Assembly: GCA_002787235.1 (NCBI GenBank)
Contig: PCWG01000012.1
Coordinates: 1-36,867, forward strand
Source of the DNA: Nitrospinae bacterium CG11_big_fil_rev_8_21_14_0_20_45_15
GTDB taxonomy: Bacteria; Nitrospinota; Nitrospinia; Nitrospinales; VA-1
Direction of reading: 5' to 3'
Length of the DNA stretch: 36,867 bases
Position numbers and translations under genes: made by a program. This document shows positions 7,663-16,436 of this stretch, in pieces. Position 1 is the stretch's first letter; the number at the start of each line of letters is the position of its first letter. The notes under the pieces were generated by a model. The model worked only from the letters and a program-made list of their open reading frames with translations. It did not search any database and was not told the origin of the DNA.

Positions 7663-9825
7663 CTAAATCTTTTCCCTGATTTTAATGAGTGGTTTCCCTG
7701 TTGGACCTTTTTTCTCTGCGAAAACCAAGCGATCCAATTCCTCTGAAGAAAAATAACTCTCCATCGCCTCGCGAATTTCATTTTCTCTTGCTGAATTGAG
7801 TCCGTATATTTTTGACAGCAAGCCAATCACGGCTATTTTTGTATTTGCCAACGCTTCTGTTTTATTCCGATCCACCCCTAACCAGGCTTTCAATCTATTA
7901 AGAATGTCACCACTGTATCCGGGCTGATACTGCAATGTTGAATGATAAGCTTGAACAGAAAGTGCCAATAACTCTCCCCTTCTCTCAGGCTCTTTCAGGC
8001 TTTTAAAAAAATACTCATTTCCCAATAGATAATAATACCTACCCTGAGCCGGATTCAGGGTAATCGCCTTCTTTATGATCTGCGGACTGTTTTTGACATA
8101 GTTGGTCTGAATCAATTCTCCCGATTTTGTTGTCTCGTAGGTGGAAGCCAATTTGATCAAACAATCAGAATTCAATGGCTCCATTTTCAAAGCTAATATA
8201 ATTTTTTCAGGGACACGTTGGTGATCAAAAATTAAAGTTTTGTTTTTTTGAGTCGGACAATTCAACTCAGCAACAAATCTTTTCTCAATCTCTTGATAAT
8301 ACAAGAAACCCACCAGCAATGATGCAAATGCCAAGGGAACACAAATAATTTTAGGAGCTCCAATGGTATTAACCTCTGACAACACCGATTCCCCTTCTTT
8401 CGTCAATTCATTGTTCAATGCCGAATAACCGATCCCAAGAATCACAACGTACAAGAATGCGTTTGCGGGAATATGAAAATTAAAATCCACCAGACCATGA
8501 AAACTCATCGAAGCGGTCGCCCCCATCACTCCCAGACCAATGCCAACAGGAAATGAATCGTTTCTTTTAAGCCAGGTGCGTATGAAATGATAAAAATAGG
8601 CCACCAACCCGCAGACCAATATCAAGAAACCAATGAAACCCGTTTCAATGGCTAATTCCAACCAATCGTTGTGCGTGTGTTCTAAAAACTGCTCAATGAA
8701 TTGCGGTTGATATTTGGGGTATATATCAGAAAATGTACCCAAACCTGTACCCACCAATGGAAACTCTTCCACGATGGGTATCGCCGTAAGGTAAACATTT
8801 TTCCTGACTGCTTTTTCTGACAATCCTGTTTCTAGTAAAAGCTCATAACGATGGGTCACCCAATCAATCTTGTCTTTACCTATTCCTGAGCCATACATGA
8901 ATAAAATAGACACAATAAAAGCGAGTAAAAAAAGCAGTCCCCCTAGTTTGAGACGTTGCGCTGAAAATGCTAAAAATACGCCAAGCCCTATCAGAAATCC
9001 CAACATGCCACCACGGGATGCTGTTAAAAACAACGCGACAAACAAAATCCCCAGCGAATAAAAAATCAGGGACATTTTATTGTACTTCTGAGCTCGCATC
9101 ATAAAACCCGGCAAGTCCTTGTACCATGGCCGCCGCGATCCATGTTTTTTCCTGGTTCTGCTTCTACCGAATGTAAAGGAATAACCCAGGGTAATCATTA
9201 ACGCCATTTCTAAAAATCCGGCCAGATGATTTGGGTCAAGGTAGGATCCCGTCAAGCGAGTGGCAACCATTGGGTATTCCAGCCACATAACGCGTGGAGG
9301 ATCGGTGAACATCGCGTACATGCCATAAGCGGCTTCCATCAAACCCGCTAAAATGATGGAATACAAAACCAAATTGATATTTGCCCGGCTCCGAATATGA
9401 TTGATGATGTAAAAAAATATCCCAAAATATGCAATTAATTTTATTAATTCAATGCGTGTTTTATGTGGATTCAATGATATCGGAAAATCACTGGACGATG
9501 TTTCGTTGCCATAATTAGCAACCGCATTGCTATAAATTTCAAATGTTTTTGGTGAAAAAATTTGATGAACTTCACTGGGTAAGAGAATCATTTGAAAACA
9601 AATCAAAACTCCGAACAGTGTTAACCAGAAATATGCAGGATTATAAATCCACTGGATACCGGAACGGTTCCAGAATATCCCTGCCAATCCCAAAGTGCCT
9701 ATCAACATTGCGCCAAATTCAAACAACGAATAGGCCCACACATGTATCGCTCCAAATGTTAAAGGAACAATAAATATGAGTAGAATTAAAATCAAACGCG
9801 GCAAAACGTTTAGGATGAAGTTCAT
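7663..9825 (-). CDS. O-antigen ligase/polymerase-family membrane protein with periplasmic C-terminal domain
   Basis: This is a polytopic protein of the WaaL/Wzy superfamily, which joins lipid-linked glycans to an acceptor or polymerises them on the periplasmic face. Of 720 residues, about 1-510 contain 11-12 membrane segments. The superfamily marks are TASRGGMLG (268-276, Arg271) and the large periplasmic loop with GTGLGTF and HTHNDWLELAIETG (383-396). SFHGLVDFNFHIPAN follows (441-455). Residues about 515-720 are soluble and helical, TPR-like (for example NPAQGRYYYLLGNEYF), resembling proteins in exosortase-type EPS loci (from memory). Unit B contains a second, distinct polymerase-like protein at 16437-17780, so the division of labour is unclear. 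Confidence 0.88.
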   Translation of the reverse strand: MNFILNVLPRLILILLIFIVPLTFGAIHVWAYSLFEFGAMLIGTLGLAGIFWNRSGIQWIYNPAYFWLTLFGVLICFQMILLPSEVHQIFSPKTFEIYSNAVANYGNETSSSDFPISLNPHKTRIELIKLIAYFGIFFYIINHIRSRANINLVLYSIILAGLMEAAYGMYAMFTDPPRVMWLEYPMVATRLTGSYLDPNHLAGFLEMALMITLGYSFTFGRSRTRKKHGSRRPWYKDLPGFMMRAQKYNKMSLIFYSLGILFVALFLTASRGGMLGFLIGLGVFLAFSAQRLKLGGLLFLLAFIVSILFMYGSGIGKDKIDWVTHRYELLLETGLSEKAVRKNVYLTAIPIVEEFPLVGTGLGTFSDIYPKYQPQFIEQFLEHTHNDWLELAIETGFIGFLILVCGLVAYFYHFIRTWLKRNDSFPVGIGLGVMGATASMSFHGLVDFNFHIPANAFLYVVILGIGYSALNNELTKEGESVLSEVNTIGAPKIICVPLAFASLLVGFLYYQEIEKRFVAELNCPTQKNKTLIFDHQRVPEKIILALKMEPLNSDCLIKLASTYETTKSGELIQTNYVKNSPQIIKKAITLNPAQGRYYYLLGNEYFFKSLKEPERRGELLALSVQAYHSTLQYQPGYSGDILNRLKAWLGVDRNKTEALANTKIAVIGLLSKIYGLNSARENEIREAMESYFSSEELDRLVFAEKKGPTGKPLIKIREKI

Positions 9826-9862
9826 GTTTCCAGCATTTTGAATGTTCCAACAAATAGATGTA

Positions 9863-10507
9863 TCAAACGGTTTTCAATTCATAACTGCTATAAAAAACAA
9901 GTTTGAAGTATTCCAGAAAAATTTGTTTGATGCCTTCTCGCGTTTTCCACCATCCATCGATCGGTATGTCTGGATCATAGGCAGGGTAAACCATTAGCTT
10001 GATGTCATTCCCACCCGAGGCGATCAATCTTTGATAAACCGCATGAGATCTTCTTGTATGATATCCCGAAGTAACCAAAATCATAGATTTAATGCCGTGA
10101 GCCCTGAGACTTGCAAGATTTTCCACAGCTTCTCCGATGGTGCTTCTGTCGTGCTTGAGAACCTGAGTTATGATTTGACTTTCAGGAAGTCCTCGTTGAA
10201 CCGCGTAGTCTTTCATAAAATGATGCGTGAAAACTCCTGGATAAACCTGCACTCCGCTGAATACAAGAAATTTCCCGTAGCCCTTCTGCATCAGTGATAC
10301 CGCCTCCCTGACTCGATTACCGGAAAAAGATCCTGCCAGAACGACGATTGCATCCGCAGGTTGCAAAGTATCTTGTTTGACCAAATTTTTCCCGATGGAA
10401 AGCAAGAACCATTCTGGATATAAAGAAATCGCTACAATCAAAATAAAAAGGCTCATCAACAAAAGTTTGATTATGGACATCTTGCCAGACCTTGAGTTTT
10501 GCATCAT
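9863..10507 (-). CDS. YdcF/ElyC (DUF218) family membrane-anchored protein
   Basis: A single N-terminal membrane segment (LLLMSLFILIVAISLY) is followed by a DUF218 domain. Family motifs are DAIVVLAGSF, GYGKFLVFSG, STIGEAVENL and LVTSGYHTRRS. ElyC and SanA relatives affect envelope and polysaccharide precursor handling, but the biochemical activity is not established; proximity to polymer genes fits an envelope role. The frame can start at a TTG (10519), ATG (10507), or ATG at 10480, which has AAGG 9 bases upstream and leads straight into the membrane anchor. The exact start is uncertain. It lies 37 bp upstream of the O-antigen ligase gene. Confidence 0.82.
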   Translation of the reverse strand: MMQNSRSGKMSIIKLLLMSLFILIVAISLYPEWFLLSIGKNLVKQDTLQPADAIVVLAGSFSGNRVREAVSLMQKGYGKFLVFSGVQVYPGVFTHHFMKDYAVQRGLPESQIITQVLKHDRSTIGEAVENLASLRAHGIKSMILVTSGYHTRRSHAVYQRLIASGGNDIKLMVYPAYDPDIPIDGWWKTREGIKQIFLEYFKLVFYSSYELKTV

Positions 10508-10584
10508 TTTATTTATCAAACTTTCTGCGCGTGCACACAGCTAGAAAATGAATCTGGATTTTTATCATCGGAACAAACCGTCCT

Positions 10585-11562
10585 TTATATATTCCACTCT
10601 TTTATCACTTGAACAATGGTTTCACGGGTTGGGTAATAAATATCCTCCAACACCTTGCTGGATGGAGCTGGAGCATTGGGTAAAGTGATCCGTTTGTATT
10701 GAATATTTTTCGAACTCTGACTCATCTGAACGGCAACCGAAGCGATCACTTCTCCTGCCATACCGCAGGATTCCCAACCTCCATCTACAACGCACAGTGA
10801 TCCGGTTTTACTGACCGAATCAATGATGGATGTAACGTTCAATGGATTGAGCACACGTAAATCCACCACTTCGCATTGGATTCCTTCTTCAGACAAAGCC
10901 TGTGCGGCCTCAAGACATAGTTGAACGGAATATCCTGATGCGGCCAAAGTTGCATCCTGTCCGTTGCGAAGAATCTTTGGCAATTGAAGGGAAAGATCTT
11001 TTTCTTCAATTTCGGGTAAATCGTCTTCGAGTTCATACAGCCAACGGTCATCAATATATATAACGGGATCATCACTGAGCACGGCTGAAATCAAAAGATC
11101 ACGAGCGTCTAGTACCGTCGCTGGCATAACCACTCGCAAACCGGGAATATGCGCAAACCAGGCGTGCAAAGCCTGTGAATGTTGTGCTCCCTGTTCGCCG
11201 CCACGATTGATCACACCTCTAATGGTTACGGCAGGATGGGTCTCACCACCCAGCATATGAGACCATTTGGCCGCTTGATTTACAATTTGATCCATTGCCA
11301 GAATCATAAAATCCATCCGTGGATGAACAACAATCGGACGATACCCGCACAGTGAAGCCCCTATTCCGGCACCTGTACAAGCCGCTTCCGAAACGGGGGT
11401 ATCCATTACGCGGTCTTTCCCAAACTCAACTTCCAAATCATTCATTGAGTTTCCAACATACCAGGGACTCCATAAGCCCTGCCCCATGACAAATACATTC
11501 GGATACGTTTTGAGTAGATACTGAAATGCGGAACGAATGGCTTGAGCGTAAGTTATTTTCAT
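10585..11562 (-). CDS. TPP-dependent dehydrogenase E1 beta-like subunit in a polysaccharide locus
   Basis: This is the beta subunit of an alpha2beta2 2-oxo-acid dehydrogenase E1-type enzyme, 325 residues. It has the transketolase pyrimidine-binding domain (DTPVSEAACTGAGIGASL, 54-71) with the TPP-activating Glu in VSEA. DFMILAMDQIVNQAAKW and the GAQHSQ segment with the active-site His follow. A C-terminal transketolase domain covers about 200-320 (VVDLRVLNPLN). Its ATG overlaps the E1 alpha stop by four bases and has AAGGGCG 8 bases upstream. Members with an E2/E3 complex oxidise pyruvate, acetoin or branched 2-oxoacids, but no lipoyl E2 or E3 gene is present here. The real substrate is unknown. 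Confidence 0.88.
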   Translation of the reverse strand: MKITYAQAIRSAFQYLLKTYPNVFVMGQGLWSPWYVGNSMNDLEVEFGKDRVMDTPVSEAACTGAGIGASLCGYRPIVVHPRMDFMILAMDQIVNQAAKWSHMLGGETHPAVTIRGVINRGGEQGAQHSQALHAWFAHIPGLRVVMPATVLDARDLLISAVLSDDPVIYIDDRWLYELEDDLPEIEEKDLSLQLPKILRNGQDATLAASGYSVQLCLEAAQALSEEGIQCEVVDLRVLNPLNVTSIIDSVSKTGSLCVVDGGWESCGMAGEVIASVAVQMSQSSKNIQYKRITLPNAPAPSSKVLEDIYYPTRETIVQVIKEWNI

Positions 11563-12617
11563 CGGGATACGCCCTTATTGTTTTTATAAACTGCGGACAA
11601 TAGAAACGATTTTTCTGGATAGGGGTCCTTCAAACTTGCATCCAATGCAACATTAATTTGCGTTACGACTTTCATTTCAAGAGAGTGATAATCCTCGCTT
11701 GTGATAAGGCTGGCCTCTAACATGCCATCTTTTAAACGTCGAATGGGATCACGCTTCTTCCAGGCCAGAAGATCCTCTTTTTTTCTCCTCAAGCCAACGT
11801 CAACATTCTCATCCGGACCCACATGCCCCAGCCATCGGTAAGTCACCGCTTCGAGAAAACCCGGTCCTTTACCGCATCGGACAGATTCCAAAAGTTCTTT
11901 CGTTGCCATTGCTGTCATCACCACATTATTGCCATCGACAACACGCGCAGATATTTTGTGTGCGTCTGCAAAACGGGAAATTTTATCACTGGGTTGTCGT
12001 AAATGAATGTCTAGATGGCTGGAATAGAAATTATTTTCACACACAAATAATATGGGTAATTTGAAGTTAGACGCAAAATTAAAAGATTCCTGAACCATGC
12101 CCTCTTCCACCGCCCCATCCCCAAAATAACAAACCGCAATATTTCCTTTTCCATCCTTTTGACAGGCAAGCCCGGCACCAATTGCAATGGGAACGGTTCC
12201 GCCAACAATGGGTGCCGATCCTATAAAGCCCTTTTCTGGTTGGAAAAGATGCATCGACCCGCCCATCCCCTTGGAGCAACCTGTCGATCGACCCAAAACC
12301 TCTGCCAATAGACTCCTGATACTGCCTCCAAGTGCCAAAAAGTGTGAATGCGAACGATGTCCCCCAAATACCTTATCATCCGATGTGAGATTAGTAGAAA
12401 CCCCCACAGCAATCGCTTCCTGACCTGTTCCTAGATGACAGGGGCACTTTACTTTATTATCTTCAATCAAAGATGCGATGCATTCTTCAACCTTACGAAT
12501 AACAAGCATCGACTCTAATTTTAAAAGTAAAGCATCCCGGCTATATTCCCCAAGGTTCAATGGCCCCGTGTGTTTTGAAGAATCTGCCCAAGTACCAAGT
12601 TCTGAGGGTGCTACCAT
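11559..12617 (-). CDS. TPP-dependent dehydrogenase E1 alpha-like subunit in a polysaccharide locus
   Basis: This 352-residue protein carries the diphosphate-binding half of a heterotetrameric E1 enzyme. The TPP motif runs from GDGAVEEG (166-173) to CENN (193-196). FGGHRSH (84-90) and the GMGGSMHLF stretch (117-125) match PDH E1 alpha. The phosphorylation-loop equivalent reads YRWLGHVGPDEN, where PDH and acetoin enzymes usually have GHS followed by Asp, so the loop is altered. GGGAG lies 8 bases before the ATG. It is four-base coupled to the beta subunit and follows the aldo/keto reductase by 75 bp. The pair could act on a 2-keto group of a nucleotide sugar or a small keto acid used for decoration; this is inference. 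Confidence 0.88.
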   Translation of the reverse strand: MVAPSELGTWADSSKHTGPLNLGEYSRDALLLKLESMLVIRKVEECIASLIEDNKVKCPCHLGTGQEAIAVGVSTNLTSDDKVFGGHRSHSHFLALGGSIRSLLAEVLGRSTGCSKGMGGSMHLFQPEKGFIGSAPIVGGTVPIAIGAGLACQKDGKGNIAVCYFGDGAVEEGMVQESFNFASNFKLPILFVCENNFYSSHLDIHLRQPSDKISRFADAHKISARVVDGNNVVMTAMATKELLESVRCGKGPGFLEAVTYRWLGHVGPDENVDVGLRRKKEDLLAWKKRDPIRRLKDGMLEASLITSEDYHSLEMKVVTQINVALDASLKDPYPEKSFLLSAVYKNNKGVSR

Positions 12618-12692
12618 CTAATGACTCCCGCTAGTTTGATTCGTATAGTTTAGTTAAAAGAAAAAAATAATTTAGAAATCAAGAAACTCTCG

Positions 12693-13649
12693 TCACTTGC
12701 CAAAGCAGGAGTTATAAGTTTTATCAAGAAAATCAATATCCTGTTTTTGCAATTTCCAATCCAATGCACCGACATTCTCCTTTGCCTGTTCAGTGGTTTT
12801 CAGACCGGTCAGAACAACGCTCATAGGAGCGCGATCCAAAATCCAACGCAAAGCCAGTTGAGCAAGAGTTCTTCCCGGATAATTCTGGAGACACTGTTTG
12901 GCCTGACTGATAAATTTTAAATTTTGTTTGAACCGTTCACCGTGAAAATTCTTATACACAAGACGACTTCTTCTGTCACTTTCATCAAAACAAGTTTGAG
13001 AATCAAATTTACCTGAAAGCATACCTTGCCCAAGACTTCCCCATGCAAAGAAAATCCATTTATTTTCTTCGCAATTATTTAAAATTGTTGCTTCGTGTTC
13101 GCGATGGATCAAACTGTATTCGTAAGTGAATGCAGACATGCCTGAATATCCCTTACATTCTGCTAATTTTTCATGGCTCAGATTGGATACTCCCCAATGA
13201 CGAATCTTCCCCTGTTCTCGTTTCAATTCCAGCCAGGAATAAATTTCCTCAAGCGGCGTGACTCCATCCCAGTAATGTAAAAAGTACAAGTCGATGTAAT
13301 CGGTATCCAAACGTTTTAAAGACGCTTCAAGAGCTTGCTCCCCCCAGTGCGTCGAACTGTCATAAAACGTTTTCTTTGATGAATCTTGTCTGACACCATA
13401 TTTCGATGAAATGACAGCACTCTCACGTCGTCTCTTCAAAATCTTACCCAAACGTCTTTCTGATTCTCCCAATCCATACACATCTGCGGTATCCAACAAA
13501 TTCACACCCTGACCAAGCGAATACAAAATGGCATTCTCCATTTCACGCTCATTGATCTTACCCCAGCCATGCCCACCCAAAGGACAACAACCCATTCCCA
13601 AACGAGAAATTCTCAATCCATCGTTGCCGAGTTTTATCGATTCAGTCAT
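12693..13649 (-). CDS. Aldo/keto reductase
   Basis: An NADPH-dependent carbonyl reductase of the AKR TIM-barrel fold, 318 residues, cytoplasmic. The catalytic tetrad is readable: Asp53 and Tyr58 in DTADVYGLGE, Lys83 in SSKYG, and His125 in YFLHYWD. AKRs of this type (near AKR11/YajO-like) occur in sugar-modification clusters and could reduce a keto-sugar intermediate, but the substrate cannot be read from sequence. ATGA overlap (4 bases) couples it to the upstream phosphoglycosyl transferase. The E1 alpha/beta genes follow 75 bp downstream, suggesting the three act in one branch. Confidence 0.9.
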   Translation of the reverse strand: MTESIKLGNDGLRISRLGMGCCPLGGHGWGKINEREMENAILYSLGQGVNLLDTADVYGLGESERRLGKILKRRRESAVISSKYGVRQDSSKKTFYDSSTHWGEQALEASLKRLDTDYIDLYFLHYWDGVTPLEEIYSWLELKREQGKIRHWGVSNLSHEKLAECKGYSGMSAFTYEYSLIHREHEATILNNCEENKWIFFAWGSLGQGMLSGKFDSQTCFDESDRRSRLVYKNFHGERFKQNLKFISQAKQCLQNYPGRTLAQLALRWILDRAPMSVVLTGLKTTEQAKENVGALDWKLQKQDIDFLDKTYNSCFGK

Positions 13650-14263
13650 CCGCTGTTTTTTTTTGGAGATTTTATTTTTTTGACAATCCCCCAGAGAGTT
13701 AAAAAAATAAGTTTTATATCCAATAGAAAACTTTGTTCATTGACGTACTTGATCCGCAAATCATTTTTTCTCGCAAGAATTTTTTCTTCAAAGATTCGAT
13801 CCACATCGACTCGACCGACCATCTCCTCCAAAGCAACAAATTCCATTGAACTGTAGTCTGTGATTCCGGGACGAACGCTTAAAATCTTTTTCTCTTCCCC
13901 CTTAAATAGATTCGTGTACTGCAATAACTCAGGTCGAGGCCCCACCAGACTCATGTCTCCCCGAATAATATTGATCAACTGGGGAAATTCATCCAGCTTG
14001 AATTTTCTCAACAAGGAGCCCACGCGGGTGATACGTACGTCATCCAAAGCGGTTGTCCCTCCCCCGAGTTTTTCAGCATTCAACACCATTGTCCTGAATT
14101 TAAAAATTTTGAAAGGGACGCCATACCTGCCCGCTCGAACCCCTCTATAAAATACGGGCCCCGGACTGTCCAGTTTGATAGCAATGCCTGCAATAATAAA
14201 AAAGGGGAACAATACAACCAGCCCCATCAACGAAGCAGTCACATCAAACATGCGTTTCAACAT
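13646..14263 (-). CDS. PglC-type initiating phosphoglycosyl transferase
   Basis: It transfers a sugar-1-phosphate from a UDP-sugar to undecaprenyl phosphate, starting the repeat unit at the inner membrane. At 205 residues it is the short monotopic form, like PglC, without the WcaJ/WbaP N-terminal membrane domain. The re-entrant helix is at about 10-31. Key motifs are KLDSPGPVFYR (30-40), FKFRTM (54-59), the catalytic Asp91-Glu92 pair in KLDEFPQL, and RGDMSLVGPRP (101-111). GAGGA lies 11 bases before the ATG. The 4,6-dehydratase at 26899-28887 could supply a 6-deoxy-amino sugar precursor, which would fit a QuiNAc- or bacillosamine-like first sugar (inference). Confidence 0.92.
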   Translation of the reverse strand: MLKRMFDVTASLMGLVVLFPFFIIAGIAIKLDSPGPVFYRGVRAGRYGVPFKIFKFRTMVLNAEKLGGGTTALDDVRITRVGSLLRKFKLDEFPQLINIIRGDMSLVGPRPELLQYTNLFKGEEKKILSVRPGITDYSSMEFVALEEMVGRVDVDRIFEEKILARKNDLRIKYVNEQSFLLDIKLIFLTLWGIVKKIKSPKKNSG

Positions 14264-14288
14264 AAGCAGATTTGTCCTCGCTCATTCA

Positions 14289-15098
14289 TCAGTGCTTGAC
14301 CAGTTGAAACGTTATTTGCCAGGCCAAATGTTTGAATAAGGGAAGTCTTAAAAAAATTTGATCCATCGCATCGAATAATCTCAATGCTGAGGGAATATAA
14401 GCACCGATGATGCTGAAAAAATGCCATCGCCGTATGTCTCTTACTTCAAAAAAATTACTCGCAAGTTTCAGGTCGTCATAGGAAAAAATATGTTCCACCT
14501 CCCAGGCAGTACGAATATGCGGTGTCAGCTTTCGATAAAGCTGAATGAGTGGATTGTAGGCCAATGGCTCCTTTGCCAACACGATCCCTCCCGGCTTCAG
14601 TATTCTCTTCAATTCAGGAAATGCGGAATTCAATTCCATGTGATGCAATACGCCGCTACAATAAATCAAATCGATGCACGCATCAGGCAATCCTGTATTC
14701 TCACAATCCCCAAGAAGAAAACGGCAGGTTGCGCCGACGCCTTCCTCTTCCGCATACTTTTTCGCATTCTGCAAAGAAACCGGGCTCAGGTCGATGCCAA
14801 CCACAAGACCCGCACCCATCTTGGCCGCCAAAATGGTATTTTCCCCATTGCCACATCCGTAATCCAGAATAGCCTTACCCGGTGCATGCGTCTTCCACCA
14901 GTCTTCAAGATAGCGGTCAGACAATTGCGTGGTTTTATAAAACTTTTCGTTGGAATATTCTTCATCTCGACCTGGATCACGAATAAAATCCTGATGTTCT
15001 ATTTCTTCTCTCTTTCGCCCCTCCAGGTTCTCAACCCAAAGAGCATCAGCCTTTTTATCCAAGTCCTCTAAAATTGAAATCAACACCGAATGATCCAT
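14289..15098 (-). CDS. SAM-dependent class I methyltransferase
   Basis: A Rossmann-fold methyltransferase, 269 residues from the ATG at 15098. Motif I is ILDYGCGNGE (about 77-86), motif II GIDLSP, the acidic adenine contact GDCEN, and motif IV IYCSGVLHH. A C-terminal region with hydrophobic helices may contact membrane-bound lipid-linked sugar. It probably methylates a sugar hydroxyl or a related group of the polymer. A GTG at 15149 would add 17 residues and sit 3 bases after the upstream stop. I prefer 15098, which has AGAGG 10 bases upstream and resembles relatives I recall starting at this point. It belongs to unit B between two glycan enzymes. Confidence 0.85.
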   Translation of the reverse strand: MDHSVLISILEDLDKKADALWVENLEGRKREEIEHQDFIRDPGRDEEYSNEKFYKTTQLSDRYLEDWWKTHAPGKAILDYGCGNGENTILAAKMGAGLVVGIDLSPVSLQNAKKYAEEEGVGATCRFLLGDCENTGLPDACIDLIYCSGVLHHMELNSAFPELKRILKPGGIVLAKEPLAYNPLIQLYRKLTPHIRTAWEVEHIFSYDDLKLASNFFEVRDIRRWHFFSIIGAYIPSALRLFDAMDQIFLRLPLFKHLAWQITFQLVKH

Positions 15099-15152
15099 CA
15101 CAAAACAGCCTCTATTTTTTATTCCCATCGCTATAGAAATTCTCACCACGCA

Positions 15153-16394
15153 TCAACGTCTTCCCATTTTCACAACTTTCTCAATATGATCGATATAAGC
15201 GGGATAAATAGTATCTGCGTCAAACTTTTCACGAAAAATTTTCAGAGCATTCATTGAATATTTTTCACGCATCATCGAATCGTCCGCAAACCTTAGAATT
15301 GCAGCGTAGAATGAAGAGATATCACCCGGTGGATAAGAAAGCCCTATTTCATTATCGTCTATGATCGCTTCCATCTCACCTCGAAGTGAAGAAAGCAAGG
15401 GCAAGCCGCGTGCCAGATACTGCATGGGCTTCGTCGTTACCGCTCCCTGCATGTGCCAACAGGGCACCAATCCGACATGTGACACAGACAATAAATGGGT
15501 CATTTCATCTTCATTCAACCATCCAGTCAAGGTCAGATTACGAGTCGATTCTCTGGAAATTTTATCGAATTTTTCTCCCGTGCCCGCCAAAACAAATTGA
15601 ATATCTTCCCTGCCTTGATCGATCAATTTTTTTGCCACGGCTACAACAAGTTCCAAATCATAAGACTGACCAAAGGAACCGATAAAAGCAAAAACCATTT
15701 TCCCTGCTAACTTGTTGATCGTCCGCTCAAATTCTGGACGCGGCTGATAATCTTCGGAAAGTTCTTTCTTGCTAAATCCTATATAATAAGTGTGATCCCT
15801 ATCCTCTATTTCTCTATTTGCATAGGCCAGAGCCCAATCTAAAAATCCATCGGATACCGAAACGATGCCATCCGCCATTCGTAAAGAACGACGGGTCGTA
15901 TAAAAATCATAACTCAATGTCAAACGAGCCAATCCTCTCAATGCTTTCGGCAAATGATTTAAAAAATCATCAGGCCACAAATCCATAACATCAATAATTA
16001 CAGGAATGTTCCACGCTTGGCCCAAGCGAACTGCTTCATAATTCAGCTCATAATTGGGCAATGACGACACGATAATGTCCGGTCGGTTGATCTCTTTGGA
16101 TGCCTGTATCTGAAAATTCCTTGCAACTATTTTGTGATGACAATAACGCCGAAATGAAACATTTCTCTGATAACCCAAGCCTTCAAGCAAGCGAATCTGG
16201 TAATGAGGGTTGACTTGAATCTCTGTGTATTTATCAAATAAAAACTCTTTCTTGTGATGATAAAAATTTGCCCCCCACCATACAATGTCGTGACCTCTTG
16301 CATTCAATGCCGACGCCAAGTGTCCGGTTCTGATTGGGGAAGAACCAACTTGAAAAGGGTAACACTCTCCAATTTCAGTCAACCAGATTTTCAT
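15153..16394 (-). CDS. Glycosyltransferase, GT4-like (WbuB type)
   Basis: A GT-B-fold glycosyltransferase of 413 residues, cytoplasmic or peripheral. The N-terminal domain has the glycine-rich acceptor loop (GSSPIRTGHLASAL) and VMDLWPDDF, which matches the DLWP motif of WbuB-like enzymes. The C-terminal domain has FAFIGSFGQSYDLE, VLAGTGEK, LTGWLNEDEM and KPMQYLARGLPLLSS. In most relatives the last motif reads EY(L/M)A; here the Glu is Gln, and the Glu eight residues earlier is Gly, so the EX7E pair is not conserved. Activity may still be retained. It is 42 bp downstream of the Wzy-like gene in unit B. Confidence 0.88.
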   Translation of the reverse strand: MKIWLTEIGECYPFQVGSSPIRTGHLASALNARGHDIVWWGANFYHHKKEFLFDKYTEIQVNPHYQIRLLEGLGYQRNVSFRRYCHHKIVARNFQIQASKEINRPDIIVSSLPNYELNYEAVRLGQAWNIPVIIDVMDLWPDDFLNHLPKALRGLARLTLSYDFYTTRRSLRMADGIVSVSDGFLDWALAYANREIEDRDHTYYIGFSKKELSEDYQPRPEFERTINKLAGKMVFAFIGSFGQSYDLELVVAVAKKLIDQGREDIQFVLAGTGEKFDKISRESTRNLTLTGWLNEDEMTHLLSVSHVGLVPCWHMQGAVTTKPMQYLARGLPLLSSLRGEMEAIIDDNEIGLSYPPGDISSFYAAILRFADDSMMREKYSMNALKIFREKFDADTIYPAYIDHIEKVVKMGRR

Positions 16395-16436
16395 AAAACT
16401 TTAATTCTTTCTTAAAACACTCAATCAGTTCTATTC

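Noticed and set aside
14421-15071. 216-codon plus-strand ORF
   Set aside because: It is wholly antisense to the methyltransferase gene and shows no family motif.
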